Of a DNA stretch of 13,822 nt, positions 1-7,583 are shown piece by piece (position 1 is the first letter of the stretch; the number at the start of each line of letters is the position of its first letter). This DNA is from Deltaproteobacteria bacterium. Its GTDB lineage: Bacteria; Bdellovibrionota; UBA1018. The notes beneath the pieces are model-generated. The model made no database searches and had not been told where the DNA came from. It was given only the letters and a program-made list of their open reading frames with translations. A program made the position numbers and the translations under genes. The stretch spans positions 1 through 13,822 of the forward strand of contig JABDFB010000058.1 of the NCBI GenBank assembly GCA_013286765.1, written 5' to 3'.

Positions 1-2
1 TC

Positions 3-1397
3 TTGGGTATCAGCAGTTATATTGCTTTTACTGCGGATCAGAGCATAGATATTCGCAGTATTCTCCTCTTAGGGCTTTCAACTACTTTATTGATCAATTA
101 TTTGGCGCTCTATGATCGATTAAAGGTCTTCGCGGAAGAGAAAAAGGCAAAACTAGAACTCCAATCCACTGTGGACTTACTCAAGCTGAGCGAGGAAAGA
201 TTGACGGCGGCCAATCGTAATCTCAGAGAAACTCAGGAACAACTGACTCTTTTGCAAAAAGTCGAAGCGATGGGACAACTAGCGAGCGGAATCGCTCATG
301 ATTTTAATAATATTTTGGCTTCCATTCGCGTATATACGGAACTTTTGATTGTACGCTACCATCATGATGTAGATGCTTTGCATGAGCTCGAGGCTATCGA
401 GAGCGCGGCTTTACGTGGCGCGGAATTTACAAAGAAGATCCTGACCTATGCTCGAAAGCAACAACAAGAAATCAAATTAGTGAATTTAAATGAACCTATA
501 ATCGAAACAGCACTTTTGTTAGAGAGAACGACGCAAGGCCTGATCCATATTGAACGTCGGTTAGAGTTAAACCTGAATCCCATTAAGGGCGACAACGGCC
601 AAATTATGCAAGTACTGATGAATCTTGCGGTGAATGCGCGAGACGCAATGCCAGAAGGTGGAATCCTATCTTTTGAAACCGAAAATGTTCACATGGCGGA
701 ACCGAAAACAGTCGGTAAACAGACTCTCAAGGCTGGAAACTATGTGAGATTGAGTGTTTCCGATACGGGCTCTGGTATGGACCCAGAAATTGTCGGAAAG
801 ATATTCGATCCGTTCTTTACTACCAAGGAACCAGGAAAAGGGACAGGTCTGGGACTTTCTGTCGTATATGGAATAGTGACTAGTCATGGTGGTGAAATCA
901 ATGTGCATTCCGAACCTGGGAAGGGCACTCGTTTTGATATTTTTCTTCCGGCTGAAGTAAGAAATCCTAACTCTAATGTCAATGAAGCTCTTTCGGCTAA
1001 AAGCGCCAAATCCTGGCCAGAAGGAGGATTTACGGGTCAAAGATTGTTAATCGTCGATGATGATCAGGCGATTCGGTGCGCTCTGATGGATGCTGTTAAG
1101 TTAGGTGGCGGAACCAGTATTGCGGCGTCGAATGGAGAGGAAGCCATTGAAAAGGTGAATTTGCATGCTAATGAAATCGATGCCATTGTTATGGATCTTC
1201 AGATGCCAAAATTGAGTGGGATAAGTGCTTATAAGGAAATTCGAAAAAAAGCACCGGAGCTTCCTATGATTCTCTGCAGTGCATTTTCTGGTGCTTTTCA
1301 AGTGGAAGTGCTGATGCAAGACCCGAAGGCTCGATTTCTTGAGAAGCCTTTTGGGATTGATACACTCGTAAAAGTTCTCGAAGAAATCAAAAGCTAA
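3..1397 (+). CDS. Hybrid sensor histidine kinase with C-terminal receiver (5' end outside window)
   Basis: This is the 3' part of a membrane-bound two-component hybrid kinase that would autophosphorylate on His and pass phosphate to its own receiver. The frame is open to the left window edge, so the TTG at base 3 is not a trustworthy start. Residues about 18-36 form a hydrophobic membrane helix, followed by a coiled-coil-like linker (about 43-88). The dimerisation/phosphoacceptor motif GIAHDFNN carries the His at residue 99. The ATPase domain shows an N box ([10 protein letters not shown], 207-216), a G1 motif DTGSGM (254-259), an F box (FDPFF) and a G2 motif GKGTGLGLS. The receiver (about 346-464) has the acidic cluster VDDD, phosphoacceptor Asp 398 in MDLQMP and the conserved Lys 448 in EKPF. 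The layout is like CckA-type kinases without a visible PAS domain. Its target is unknown. Its 3' end overlaps the convergent lipase gene by 11 bases. Confidence 0.93.
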   Translation: MGISSYIAFTADQSIDIRSILLLGLSTTLLINYLALYDRLKVFAEEKKAKLELQSTVDLLKLSEERLTAANRNLRETQEQLTLLQKVEAMGQLASGIAHDFNNILASIRVYTELLIVRYHHDVDALHELEAIESAALRGAEFTKKILTYARKQQQEIKLVNLNEPIIETALLLERTTQGLIHIERRLELNLNPIKGDNGQIMQVLMNLAVNARDAMPEGGILSFETENVHMAEPKTVGKQTLKAGNYVRLSVSDTGSGMDPEIVGKIFDPFFTTKEPGKGTGLGLSVVYGIVTSHGGEINVHSEPGKGTRFDIFLPAEVRNPNSNVNEALSAKSAKSWPEGGFTGQRLLIVDDDQAIRCALMDAVKLGGGTSIAASNGEEAIEKVNLHANEIDAIVMDLQMPKLSGISAYKEIRKKAPELPMILCSAFSGAFQVEVLMQDPKARFLEKPFGIDTLVKVLEEIKS

Positions 1398-2586
1398 CCT
1401 TTTCATCAAAGAAAAACGCCTCTATCTCAGATCGTCTGCTAATCGCATCGGAATAGCCGAGTTCGAGTAGTGGAAGAGTATAAGAAGAATCGAAGGATAG
1501 ATAACTGAGCAAGTCCCAACCTCTTTCATCCGAAGCCCCAATTCCTTTGAGAAGGTGGCGGAGCATTCTTGGAAGATGGTGAAACTGGTGTGCAGCCAGT
1601 CGCCCTAGGTCTTGGCTAGGTCGAATAAATAAGATGGGAAGTTCTCGTAATTGTTGAGGGTGCTTTTTTCGTTGTTCTTCCGGAATCAGACGTAGCGTTA
1701 TATTTATTCTTTGTAGACGTTCGAGATCGGACTCTAGCGAATCCATAAACGTAGAATTGAGGAGTACACCGGTAATATCTGCTACGGTGACGTCTGGCAT
1801 CTCTGAGGTTTCGTTTAGTTCAATGGTCATATCTTCAGGCCGGAAATACCTGATTCCGATAGCCATAATTCTATCAGATCCAAGGTGAATCGCCGGACTG
1901 ATGGGAGCTCTTAAACGAATGGCGCCGTCACCATAAAAACAGTTTTCGATTTGGACCGGCTCAAAGAGAACGGGAATGGAAGCGGAAGATAGAACGTGGG
2001 CATGGTTCAGATCTACTCTCCTGCCGATACGGGATGTTCTGGCCCATTGTTTGATAGAAGGATGACCGTCGTAGAATGTGACGGCGGTTCCCGTTTTGTA
2101 GTTGGTTGCGGAAAATCCCAGACCGTGAAGGGTTCCGTTAGCAATGTTCTTCTTTATAGATTCAAAATTTAGATACTTAACTGCCATTTCACGCAGTGGA
2201 GTGGTGTCGAGAAGATAGGACATGCGTTTTCCTGTGTAGAGCTCTCCCATGCTCAGATCGCGAAACCATTTTGCAGAAAGCCGCCCGTTTGTTAAAAAAT
2301 CTACTTTTAGAATACTTTCAGGCTTTAATTCCTTCCAGAGACGGAAGCATTCGTCGGCCGCATGATGAAATCGCTCAGCGTATGTGGCGAGATAGGCAAC
2401 ATTAATAGCACCGGCGGAAATTCCTGTAAGAATTTTGTAGGGAGATACTTCGACGTTGGGTCTGAGAATGTCAGAGATGCCTTTGAGAACTCCTGCCTGA
2501 TAAGCGGCTCGTGCTCCGCCGGCTGTCAGAACAAGGCCTAACTTCTGATCTACTAATTTCTTTGTCGTGTGTTTAGAATTATTCAC
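1387..2586 (-). CDS. Patatin-like phospholipase family protein
   Basis: This is a predicted serine lipid acyl hydrolase of the patatin family. The family signature is complete: an oxyanion glycine loop TAGGARAAYQAG (residues 21-32), the nucleophile elbow GISAG with catalytic Ser 57, and the DG dyad partner Asp 220 in YGDGAIR. At 399 residues it carries about 150 residues after the catalytic core that I do not recognise as a separate domain. No signal peptide or membrane helix is visible, so it is cytosolic or leaves by a non-Sec route. The GTG start is the first possible one, because a TAA lies directly before it in frame, but no clear Shine-Dalgarno precedes it. It lies 73 bases downstream of the prepilin-like gene in the same direction, so co-transcription is possible. 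Its 3' end overlaps the convergent kinase gene by 11 bases. The substrate cannot be told from sequence. Confidence 0.92.
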   Translation of the reverse strand: MNNSKHTTKKLVDQKLGLVLTAGGARAAYQAGVLKGISDILRPNVEVSPYKILTGISAGAINVAYLATYAERFHHAADECFRLWKELKPESILKVDFLTNGRLSAKWFRDLSMGELYTGKRMSYLLDTTPLREMAVKYLNFESIKKNIANGTLHGLGFSATNYKTGTAVTFYDGHPSIKQWARTSRIGRRVDLNHAHVLSSASIPVLFEPVQIENCFYGDGAIRLRAPISPAIHLGSDRIMAIGIRYFRPEDMTIELNETSEMPDVTVADITGVLLNSTFMDSLESDLERLQRINITLRLIPEEQRKKHPQQLRELPILFIRPSQDLGRLAAHQFHHLPRMLRHLLKGIGASDERGWDLLSYLSFDSSYTLPLLELGYSDAISRRSEIEAFFFDEKVSF

Positions 2587-2659
2587 TTAATAGATTTTTG
2601 CATTAGTGAGGGGAGGAGACAAGGGAGATTCTCTATGGGGTCTAGACGAGATAGTTGTC

Positions 2660-4048
2660 TTAAGGGGATGATACGAGGTAGATTAAGCCTATACCAGTCT
2701 GTCCAGACGTCTGGAGGTGATCAGTCCCAGAGTATCCCCCTTTGCCGCCTTGTCCAAAGCCCTTATTTTGTGTTGTCCCTTGATTCGCAATATATCCGTA
2801 ATAGAAAATACTCTTTGAATATTTTCCCAGCGGAGGTGAGAAGTCCACTAAAGTATTATAATAGGAATCAGAAGAAGGGTAAGATGGAGTATTGGGTATG
2901 CATTCAGTTCCGGGTTGTTTTGAACTTGAAACTAGTTCGCTGCCGGACGAGAGAATGCTTACAGCCGGAGTAATCCCATCTCCGCTTGGTCCTGGTCCCA
3001 TGTCTTTGCAAGGACTCCATCTATTAGAGTCGCCGCCATTGGTACCGCAATAGAATGTCTGTACATGTGTTTCATTAAATAGATAGATCAAGGGGTATGC
3101 TCCACGGTTTAGCTCAGGAAAATAGCTATTCCCTTTTCCACCTTGGACCACAATTTGATTTGAGATCTGCCCAGAACCATTGATGACGAGAATTTGAGAA
3201 TCGCGGGCCCATTCGGGTGGGATGGACATTCCGTCTTTGCCTGGGATTCCGATTTCTACCAATAACTTTTCTCCGGGCTGCAATTGAAATTTGCCGTCAA
3301 AGTATGCACCATTGCCCCCGACATACCCGGGGTCGTTTCCGCTGCAATCGTCACCGCCTTGAGATCCTCCGCCGCCCGCCGCTTGAACAATGGTTCTTAC
3401 GGTTACCTGGCTTTGATAATTATTAGTGAAGGACTTTTCCTCGCCCGAATGAACGATAGTGATATCGCCAACGGGTATAGTACTCGTCACTTGGTAGGAG
3501 CAACCGGTGAGTACTTTACTGCCATCTACGGATCCTGAAAAGTTCGCGATAATGGGCCTTGATACGGTATTATTGCTTTTATTTTTTCCAGAAATAGTGA
3601 CAACCAGAGCGCAGTTAGAATTAGCGTTACAAGTGGTGCCGCTCTGTGTGGCAAGAGTTATTCCAGTAATAATATTCAGACCACTGGGATCTGTTGTGCC
3701 AACGGTGAGAAAATTTGATCCATCAGAATAGTACATATTGGTTAATTGAGTGCCAGCAGACGCAGTAGAAATGGTTGGCGCTGTCCCGGTTTTACCCTTG
3801 AACATCGTTAAGCAGGCGTTGGTACCAGCGGTAGAGGCCGTGCCTACTGCCATCAGGGAACGAATGGTATTATCAAGATTTTCAAATGAAGTCGTTGCTT
3901 GGAGGCGTTGCTGAGAATTCATGGAATTCATCATAATTTGGCTCATCATCATTCCGATGGCTCCCATGAAGCCAAGAACAAGCACGAGCTCAATAAGAGT
4001 CATGCCTCTTTGATTTGATATCGGGAGTAGGGTGTTTTTTAATCGCAT
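2660..4048 (-). CDS. Prepilin-like protein with large glycine-rich C-terminal domain
   Basis: The N-terminus is a textbook type IV prepilin/pseudopilin signal: a 15-residue charged leader ending in Gly, then MTLIELVLVLGFMGAIG with Glu at +5 of the mature protein (residue 20), to be cut and methylated by a PilD-type peptidase. Residues about 16-200 look like an enlarged pilin head. From about 215 to the end there is a second, glycine-rich domain. It opens with QAAGGGGSQGG, continues GGNGAYFDGKFQLQPGEKLL and closes with FGQGGKGGYSG...GIGLIYLV, resembling the glycine-rich domains of tail fibres and of ALK/LTK-type receptors. Eight cysteines (79, 140, 146, 183, 235, 334, 347, 383) could form disulfides. 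At 462 residues it is two to three times the length of a usual pilin. I infer a surface tip or adhesin-like minor pilin. No other pilus genes are nearby. The ATG is fixed by the leader length. Confidence 0.85.
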   Translation of the reverse strand: MRLKNTLLPISNQRGMTLIELVLVLGFMGAIGMMMSQIMMNSMNSQQRLQATTSFENLDNTIRSLMAVGTASTAGTNACLTMFKGKTGTAPTISTASAGTQLTNMYYSDGSNFLTVGTTDPSGLNIITGITLATQSGTTCNANSNCALVVTISGKNKSNNTVSRPIIANFSGSVDGSKVLTGCSYQVTSTIPVGDITIVHSGEEKSFTNNYQSQVTVRTIVQAAGGGGSQGGDDCSGNDPGYVGGNGAYFDGKFQLQPGEKLLVEIGIPGKDGMSIPPEWARDSQILVINGSGQISNQIVVQGGKGNSYFPELNRGAYPLIYLFNETHVQTFYCGTNGGDSNRWSPCKDMGPGPSGDGITPAVSILSSGSELVSSSKQPGTECIPNTPSYPSSDSYYNTLVDFSPPLGKYSKSIFYYGYIANQGTTQNKGFGQGGKGGYSGTDHLQTSGQTGIGLIYLVSSP

Positions 4049-4095
4049 ACCTAAATTCTAAGGCATATTAAATAAATAATAAATAATAAAAAAAC

Positions 4096-4123
4096 CTTAT
4101 AATTTCAAATAGTTACGTCTGAA
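4096..4123 (-). promoter_or_regulatory. Possible sigma70-type promoter for the prepilin-like gene
   Basis: On the minus strand, TTCAGA (4123-4118, 4 of 6 consensus) is followed after 16 bases by TATAAG (4101-4096, 5 of 6). This would start RNA about 40 bases before the ATG at 4048. It lies in a 130-base, very AT-rich gap between the HEAT gene and the prepilin gene. The gap also holds a short AT-rich repeat tract (4071-4090) and only a weak 6-bp all-AT-rich stem (4157-4162 with 4168-4173), so read-through from the motor block is not excluded. Confidence 0.35.
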
Positions 4124-4178
4124 GTTTTATCCAGAACATTAAAAATCGAAATTAAGTAAACTAATAAAGTTTAATTTA

Positions 4179-5234
4179 TTATTTTCCACAAGGATCTGGG
4201 GCAGTGAGAGATTCCAGATCAAAAAGAACTTTTCGACCCAGTGCAGCATCATCGCCCTTGAGAACGCCTTTTTCAATCATCTTATTTAAAAACACTTTCG
4301 TGTCCGGCCCAGGCATATACCTGAGTTCCTGTACGGCAAGACCTAGTAATCCGCGGTCCTTTTCAGCACGAAAAAGGTTCTCAAAAATCGACCATCGCTC
4401 CTTCGGACAGGCTAAGTGAATGGATTGGATCACTGCCATGCGTGTACCTAGATCTTTGCGTGAAGCGAATTTGCTCAAATTCAGCTTCAACCAAGGATCT
4501 CCGATGCTTGCTAGATGTCGAACACCCATTGCATCAATAAAAGATGTAGATTGGTGTTCGAGGACGTATTTTAAAACGGCAATGACTCGGGGATCTTTAG
4601 GCGCAGTGGCGACGATCATCATGGTGGCCTGGGAGATAAGATGGGGATCATTCGTACTTCTGATGAGGGTAATCACCTTTCCGATGGCCAGATTTCTCGC
4701 ATTCGGCGTGCTTGCTACCTGAATCAGCGTGCTATGGGCCGCGCCTTTTTCTTCCCCCGAAAGACGCTTGTCCTTCAGGAGGTTTAATATAATTTTCTCG
4801 CGTCGGGTTCCTGGCTTGTGTCCAAAACTCTGGATTGCTTGCAGCCGCACCGACTTTTCCGGATCTGAAAGCATTTTCGTCAGCAGCTCCATAGCCTCAT
4901 CATCATCGAAATAGCCAAGCGCATTAGCCACACCTTCTCTAATCACTCGTGAGGGACTCTTCGTGTACTCCAATGCTAGCGTGCGTGCTTCTGGGTCCTG
5001 TTCTTGAGATAGCCGGATTAGAGCCGCATAGATTTCATACTCGCTCGCGTCTTTTCGGGTTAAGTTGGCGCGGTCTTGGTCTAGTAGCTTCCCGACCCGC
5101 TCTGACTCAGATAAACTTCGTTTAAATAATCCGCTTCTAAATTTGATTGCGATGAGACTCAGGACCACTAGAAGAATCAGCCCCGTGAGTACCAGCAATG
5201 CTTGTTTTTCTCGTTCTTTACGGAATGGAGTCAT
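4179..5234 (-). CDS. Membrane-anchored HEAT-repeat protein
   Basis: The 351-residue protein has one N-terminal membrane helix (about 13-30) with basic residues on both sides, so its orientation is not clear. From about residue 65 to 305 it is built of helical pairs of HEAT type. The best repeats are at 79-106 (PEARTLALEYTKSPSRVIRE) and 112-140 (DEAMELLTKMLSDP, then KSVRLQAIQSFG), with weaker repeats after that. HEAT solenoids bind proteins, so it is probably a scaffold or adaptor rather than an enzyme. It is the last gene of the motor block, 34 bases after motB. That position suggests it contacts the stator or rotor, but this is inference from gene order. The ATG at 5234 has only A/T-rich sequence upstream and no clear Shine-Dalgarno, so translational coupling to motB is possible. 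I do not recognise a named family. Confidence 0.75.
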   Translation of the reverse strand: MTPFRKEREKQALLVLTGLILLVVLSLIAIKFRSGLFKRSLSESERVGKLLDQDRANLTRKDASEYEIYAALIRLSQEQDPEARTLALEYTKSPSRVIREGVANALGYFDDDEAMELLTKMLSDPEKSVRLQAIQSFGHKPGTRREKIILNLLKDKRLSGEEKGAAHSTLIQVASTPNARNLAIGKVITLIRSTNDPHLISQATMMIVATAPKDPRVIAVLKYVLEHQSTSFIDAMGVRHLASIGDPWLKLNLSKFASRKDLGTRMAVIQSIHLACPKERWSIFENLFRAEKDRGLLGLAVQELRYMPGPDTKVFLNKMIEKGVLKGDDAALGRKVLFDLESLTAPDPCGK

Positions 5235-5268
5235 GATTTATTTTATTCTACTTTATTAGATTATATAT

Positions 5269-6072
5269 TTAATTACCGTGTTGAAGCAATGGTCTGTCTA
5301 CTACCTCGGGTTCGACCTTGAGATTCTTTGACTCGCCCTCAGGCAGAACGACTTTGACAACGACCCGTCGATTATGAGCCTGATTGACCTCAATAGGGTT
5401 ACCATTTTCATCTCGATTGGGAAAAGCAGGGCGGGAAGATCCATATCCTGCTGCAGAGAGTCGATTTGCAGGAAATCCTGCCGCCTCGAACATGCGTGCA
5501 ATTGCTGCGGCGCGAGCAGCGCTCAATTCCCAATTTGAAGGAAAGATGGGTGAGTGAACAGGATTGTCATCTGTATGGCCCTCGACTCGGATCATACTGT
5601 TTTTCTCAGCTTTCTGTACCAAATGAATCAAAAGCTTGAGTGGAGGGCCCGCTTCCGGGAGAATTTCGGCGCTTCCCGTATTGAATAAGACCGATGTAAT
5701 AAACGCGATCTCCAAGCCTTCACCACTGATTTTGAGATCCAGATCATTCTTATAGGGTGACTGACCCCACACAAATTTCAGTTGGTCAGCCATTTTTTCA
5801 GCTGGAGCGACGTAACTGCCACCAAAGTACTTGGCCACTCGGGAGTTGACTTTAACAACGTCCACGTCTTCAAAGGATGCATAAGTAAACAACATTGCAA
5901 AAAATCCGAAGAGCAGAGTCATTAAATCGGCATAAGATACTAACCAGGGTTCGGCCTCAGCTAGTTCAAAAGCTTCAATGGATTCGCGGGTTGAAATATC
6001 CTGTAGCTCCCCATTTTTAGAGCCGTTGGTATTCTTGCCGTTGTCAGTGAAGAGTGGGTCTTGCCCTGCCAC
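5269..6072 (-). CDS. motB: MotB-type stator subunit with OmpA peptidoglycan-binding domain
   Basis: This is the peptidoglycan-anchored half of an ion-driven stator; it pairs with MotA in the inner membrane. After a 42-residue cytoplasmic tail comes the single membrane helix WLVSYADLMTLLFGFFAMLF (43-62). It carries the ion-carrying Asp at residue 49 in the SYADLMTLL signature. The C-terminal OmpA-like domain (about 115-245) has VEGHTDDNPV (163-172), the NWELSAARA helix (180-188), GYGSSRP (209-215) and the NRRVV motif (234-238), all typical for peptidoglycan binding. Length 267 is normal for MotB. It starts at GTG two bases after the motA stop, with AAAGGCGG about 8 bases upstream inside the end of motA, so translation is probably coupled. 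No flagellar gene lies in the window. It may serve the rotor-like protein upstream or be an additional flagellar stator. Confidence 0.95.
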   Translation of the reverse strand: MAGQDPLFTDNGKNTNGSKNGELQDISTRESIEAFELAEAEPWLVSYADLMTLLFGFFAMLFTYASFEDVDVVKVNSRVAKYFGGSYVAPAEKMADQLKFVWGQSPYKNDLDLKISGEGLEIAFITSVLFNTGSAEILPEAGPPLKLLIHLVQKAEKNSMIRVEGHTDDNPVHSPIFPSNWELSAARAAAIARMFEAAGFPANRLSAAGYGSSRPAFPNRDENGNPIEVNQAHNRRVVVKVVLPEGESKNLKVEPEVVDRPLLQHGN

Positions 6073-6074
6073 GA

Positions 6075-6872
6075 CTAAGCCGCCTTTCGAGCTTGAGTTT
6101 TCTTCCAGTCGACTCGTTCATTCTCGAGTAAGAATGAATTTAATTCCTCAGCAAGAACGAGTGCATTTGCGTTTTCTAGAATGAGTCTAATGCCCTCTAC
6201 AATAATCATGTTTTTCAACCGTGTTTCTCTAGCGCTGTCGTGAAGGTTTTCAGAGACTGGATTGAACACGAGGTTCGCGAGTGCGAGACCGTAGAATGTC
6301 GCGACCAGTCCTATAGCCATGGAAGGGCCAATCATTTTTTGTCCACCGCTTTGTCCAAGTTTTTGAAGTAAAGTAATCATACTCAGTGTGGTACCCATTA
6401 GTCCGAATGCCGGGGGGTATTTACCGACTGTTCTAAACTTCATCATTTCTTCAACTTGGCGTTGGTAGATCGTGTTGACACGCATCCTTAAAACGCGCAG
6501 TAATTGTTCTTTATTCAAAACTTGATCCACAATTGCTGTCATGGACTCTTTCAGAAATGGGTCAGAGGTCTCTTGAATTGCCTTATCAAGTTCATTTTGT
6601 CGAGTTCGATAGATGTCGGCGAGAATGATTATATCTTCAATAATCTTCACATAGTTTAATTTTCTGCCCAAGATGACTCGTCTAAAAAATGCGCCAAACA
6701 GTAGAAAGATGCGATCGACTTGAAACGAAATGGCAGCCGCAGCGATTGTGCCGCCAATGACTATCAAAATAGCATGTAGGTTAATAAATACTTCGGAGTT
6801 TCCGGATGAGAAAACCCCATACCAAAGAACCGTACCTGCGAAAAGAAATGCAATCAGCGACATGAAATTCAT
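6075..6872 (-). CDS. motA: MotA-type stator ion-channel subunit
   Basis: This is the membrane-embedded, torque-generating half of the stator. The 265-residue protein has the MotA/PomA layout: helices at about 4-20 and 32-50, a large cytoplasmic loop (51-150), and helices at about 154-172 and 184-206. Family motifs are KYPPAFGLMGTTLSMITLL (151-169), whose proline is the family's functional one, and GPSMAIGLVATFYGLALAN (182-200), followed by the conserved Pro 205. A charged loop (RQNELDKAIQ, 91-100) lies where the rotor-contacting charges of known MotA proteins sit. The ATG at 6872 has GGAG about 10 bases upstream. A second in-frame ATG three codons later is possible. It follows the barrel gene by 48 bases and precedes motB by 2. 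Whether H+ or Na+ is used cannot be decided by eye. Confidence 0.94.
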   Translation of the reverse strand: MNFMSLIAFLFAGTVLWYGVFSSGNSEVFINLHAILIVIGGTIAAAAISFQVDRIFLLFGAFFRRVILGRKLNYVKIIEDIIILADIYRTRQNELDKAIQETSDPFLKESMTAIVDQVLNKEQLLRVLRMRVNTIYQRQVEEMMKFRTVGKYPPAFGLMGTTLSMITLLQKLGQSGGQKMIGPSMAIGLVATFYGLALANLVFNPVSENLHDSARETRLKNMIIVEGIRLILENANALVLAEELNSFLLENERVDWKKTQARKAA

Positions 6873-6920
6873 TGCCCAACATCTCCACTTGATCCACTAT
6901 TTAGTCTATAAACTAGTCTA

Positions 6921-7583
6921 TTAGAAAAAATAGGTACCTCCTAAGAGAGCCCGATAAGTAAATGTGTTAACTGAAACTGTGGTAAATCCTAAAGCAAAAT
7001 TGACTCCTCCCTGAAACTCCAAGCCAAAGGATTTAGTTAATTGGTATATTATTCCTGCATTCGGCCCGAGATCGAGGCCAACACTTTGAGATTGAAGAAC
7101 GGTTCCAAAGGAAGTTACTGTTGTTTGCGACAGGCCAATATCACCACCGAAATAGTACCGCCAGAGTGGCATTGAAACCACTCTCATTCCGCTGCCGGAC
7201 TCATCTACTTCCATTCCAGTTGAACTAAAATAGAAGCGTCTGCCTATTCCTGTATAGATATACGGAATTCTTGCTCCGGAAATATCATATCCGATCATCA
7301 TTCTTAACGTATAGGATGACCGCGTACTTCGAAATAGTTCATATTCCATATCGATGGGCAGTGAAAGTCTAAACGAGTTAGTGACAACGCCGCTTACTTT
7401 TGCTTCTACAAAACCTGTTCTGAAGTGAAATTGCGAGGCGCTGTTACTATCATCTGCATAAACAAGATCCTGTTGTGTCAGTATCTGAGTCAACGTTAGG
7501 AAAAATACCAACAGAAGACCAAGTTTCTTTCCTCTGTCTAATTCACTGGTCCAATTTCTAGGCTGCGGTAGAAGCTCGACCAC
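6921..7583 (-). CDS. Predicted secreted outer-membrane beta-barrel protein, unknown family
   Basis: I do not recognise the family. The protein has a Sec signal peptide: a long n-region to Lys 20, a hydrophobic stretch LGLLLVFFLTL, and probable cleavage after VYA at residue 43. The mature part is about 177 residues of alternating polar and hydrophobic strands rich in Gly, Tyr and aromatic residues. Examples are FRLSLPIDMEYEL, YTGIGRRFYF, GVNFALGF and the C-terminal RALLGGTYFF. A terminal Phe is the usual outer-membrane barrel signal, and the size suits an 8-stranded OmpA/OmpW-like barrel. The GTG start overlaps the previous gene by 26 bases and has a strong AGGGGGGAG Shine-Dalgarno (7598-7590) six bases upstream, so translation is coupled to the FliF/FliG-like protein. 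In context it would be an outer-membrane part of the proposed motor assembly. That role is inferred. Confidence 0.72.
   Translation of the reverse strand: MVELLPQPRNWTSELDRGKKLGLLLVFFLTLTQILTQQDLVYADDSNSASQFHFRTGFVEAKVSGVVTNSFRLSLPIDMEYELFRSTRSSYTLRMMIGYDISGARIPYIYTGIGRRFYFSSTGMEVDESGSGMRVVSMPLWRYYFGGDIGLSQTTVTSFGTVLQSQSVGLDLGPNAGIIYQLTKSFGLEFQGGVNFALGFTTVSVNTFTYRALLGGTYFF

Noticed and set aside
666..1409. Two minus-strand frames opposite the histidine kinase.
   Set aside because: The kinase motifs on the plus strand are unambiguous and the antisense products show no family features.
3217..3731. Three overlapping plus-strand frames inside the prepilin-like gene.
   Set aside because: They are antisense to a clear coding gene, have no domain pattern and no good starts, and arise from its Gly/Ser codon bias.
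4066..4095. AT-rich tract with AATAAAT units as a possible origin or CRISPR-like repeat.
   Set aside because: The units are very short and imperfect, with no spacers or DnaA-box cluster. It fits an ordinary promoter/leader region.
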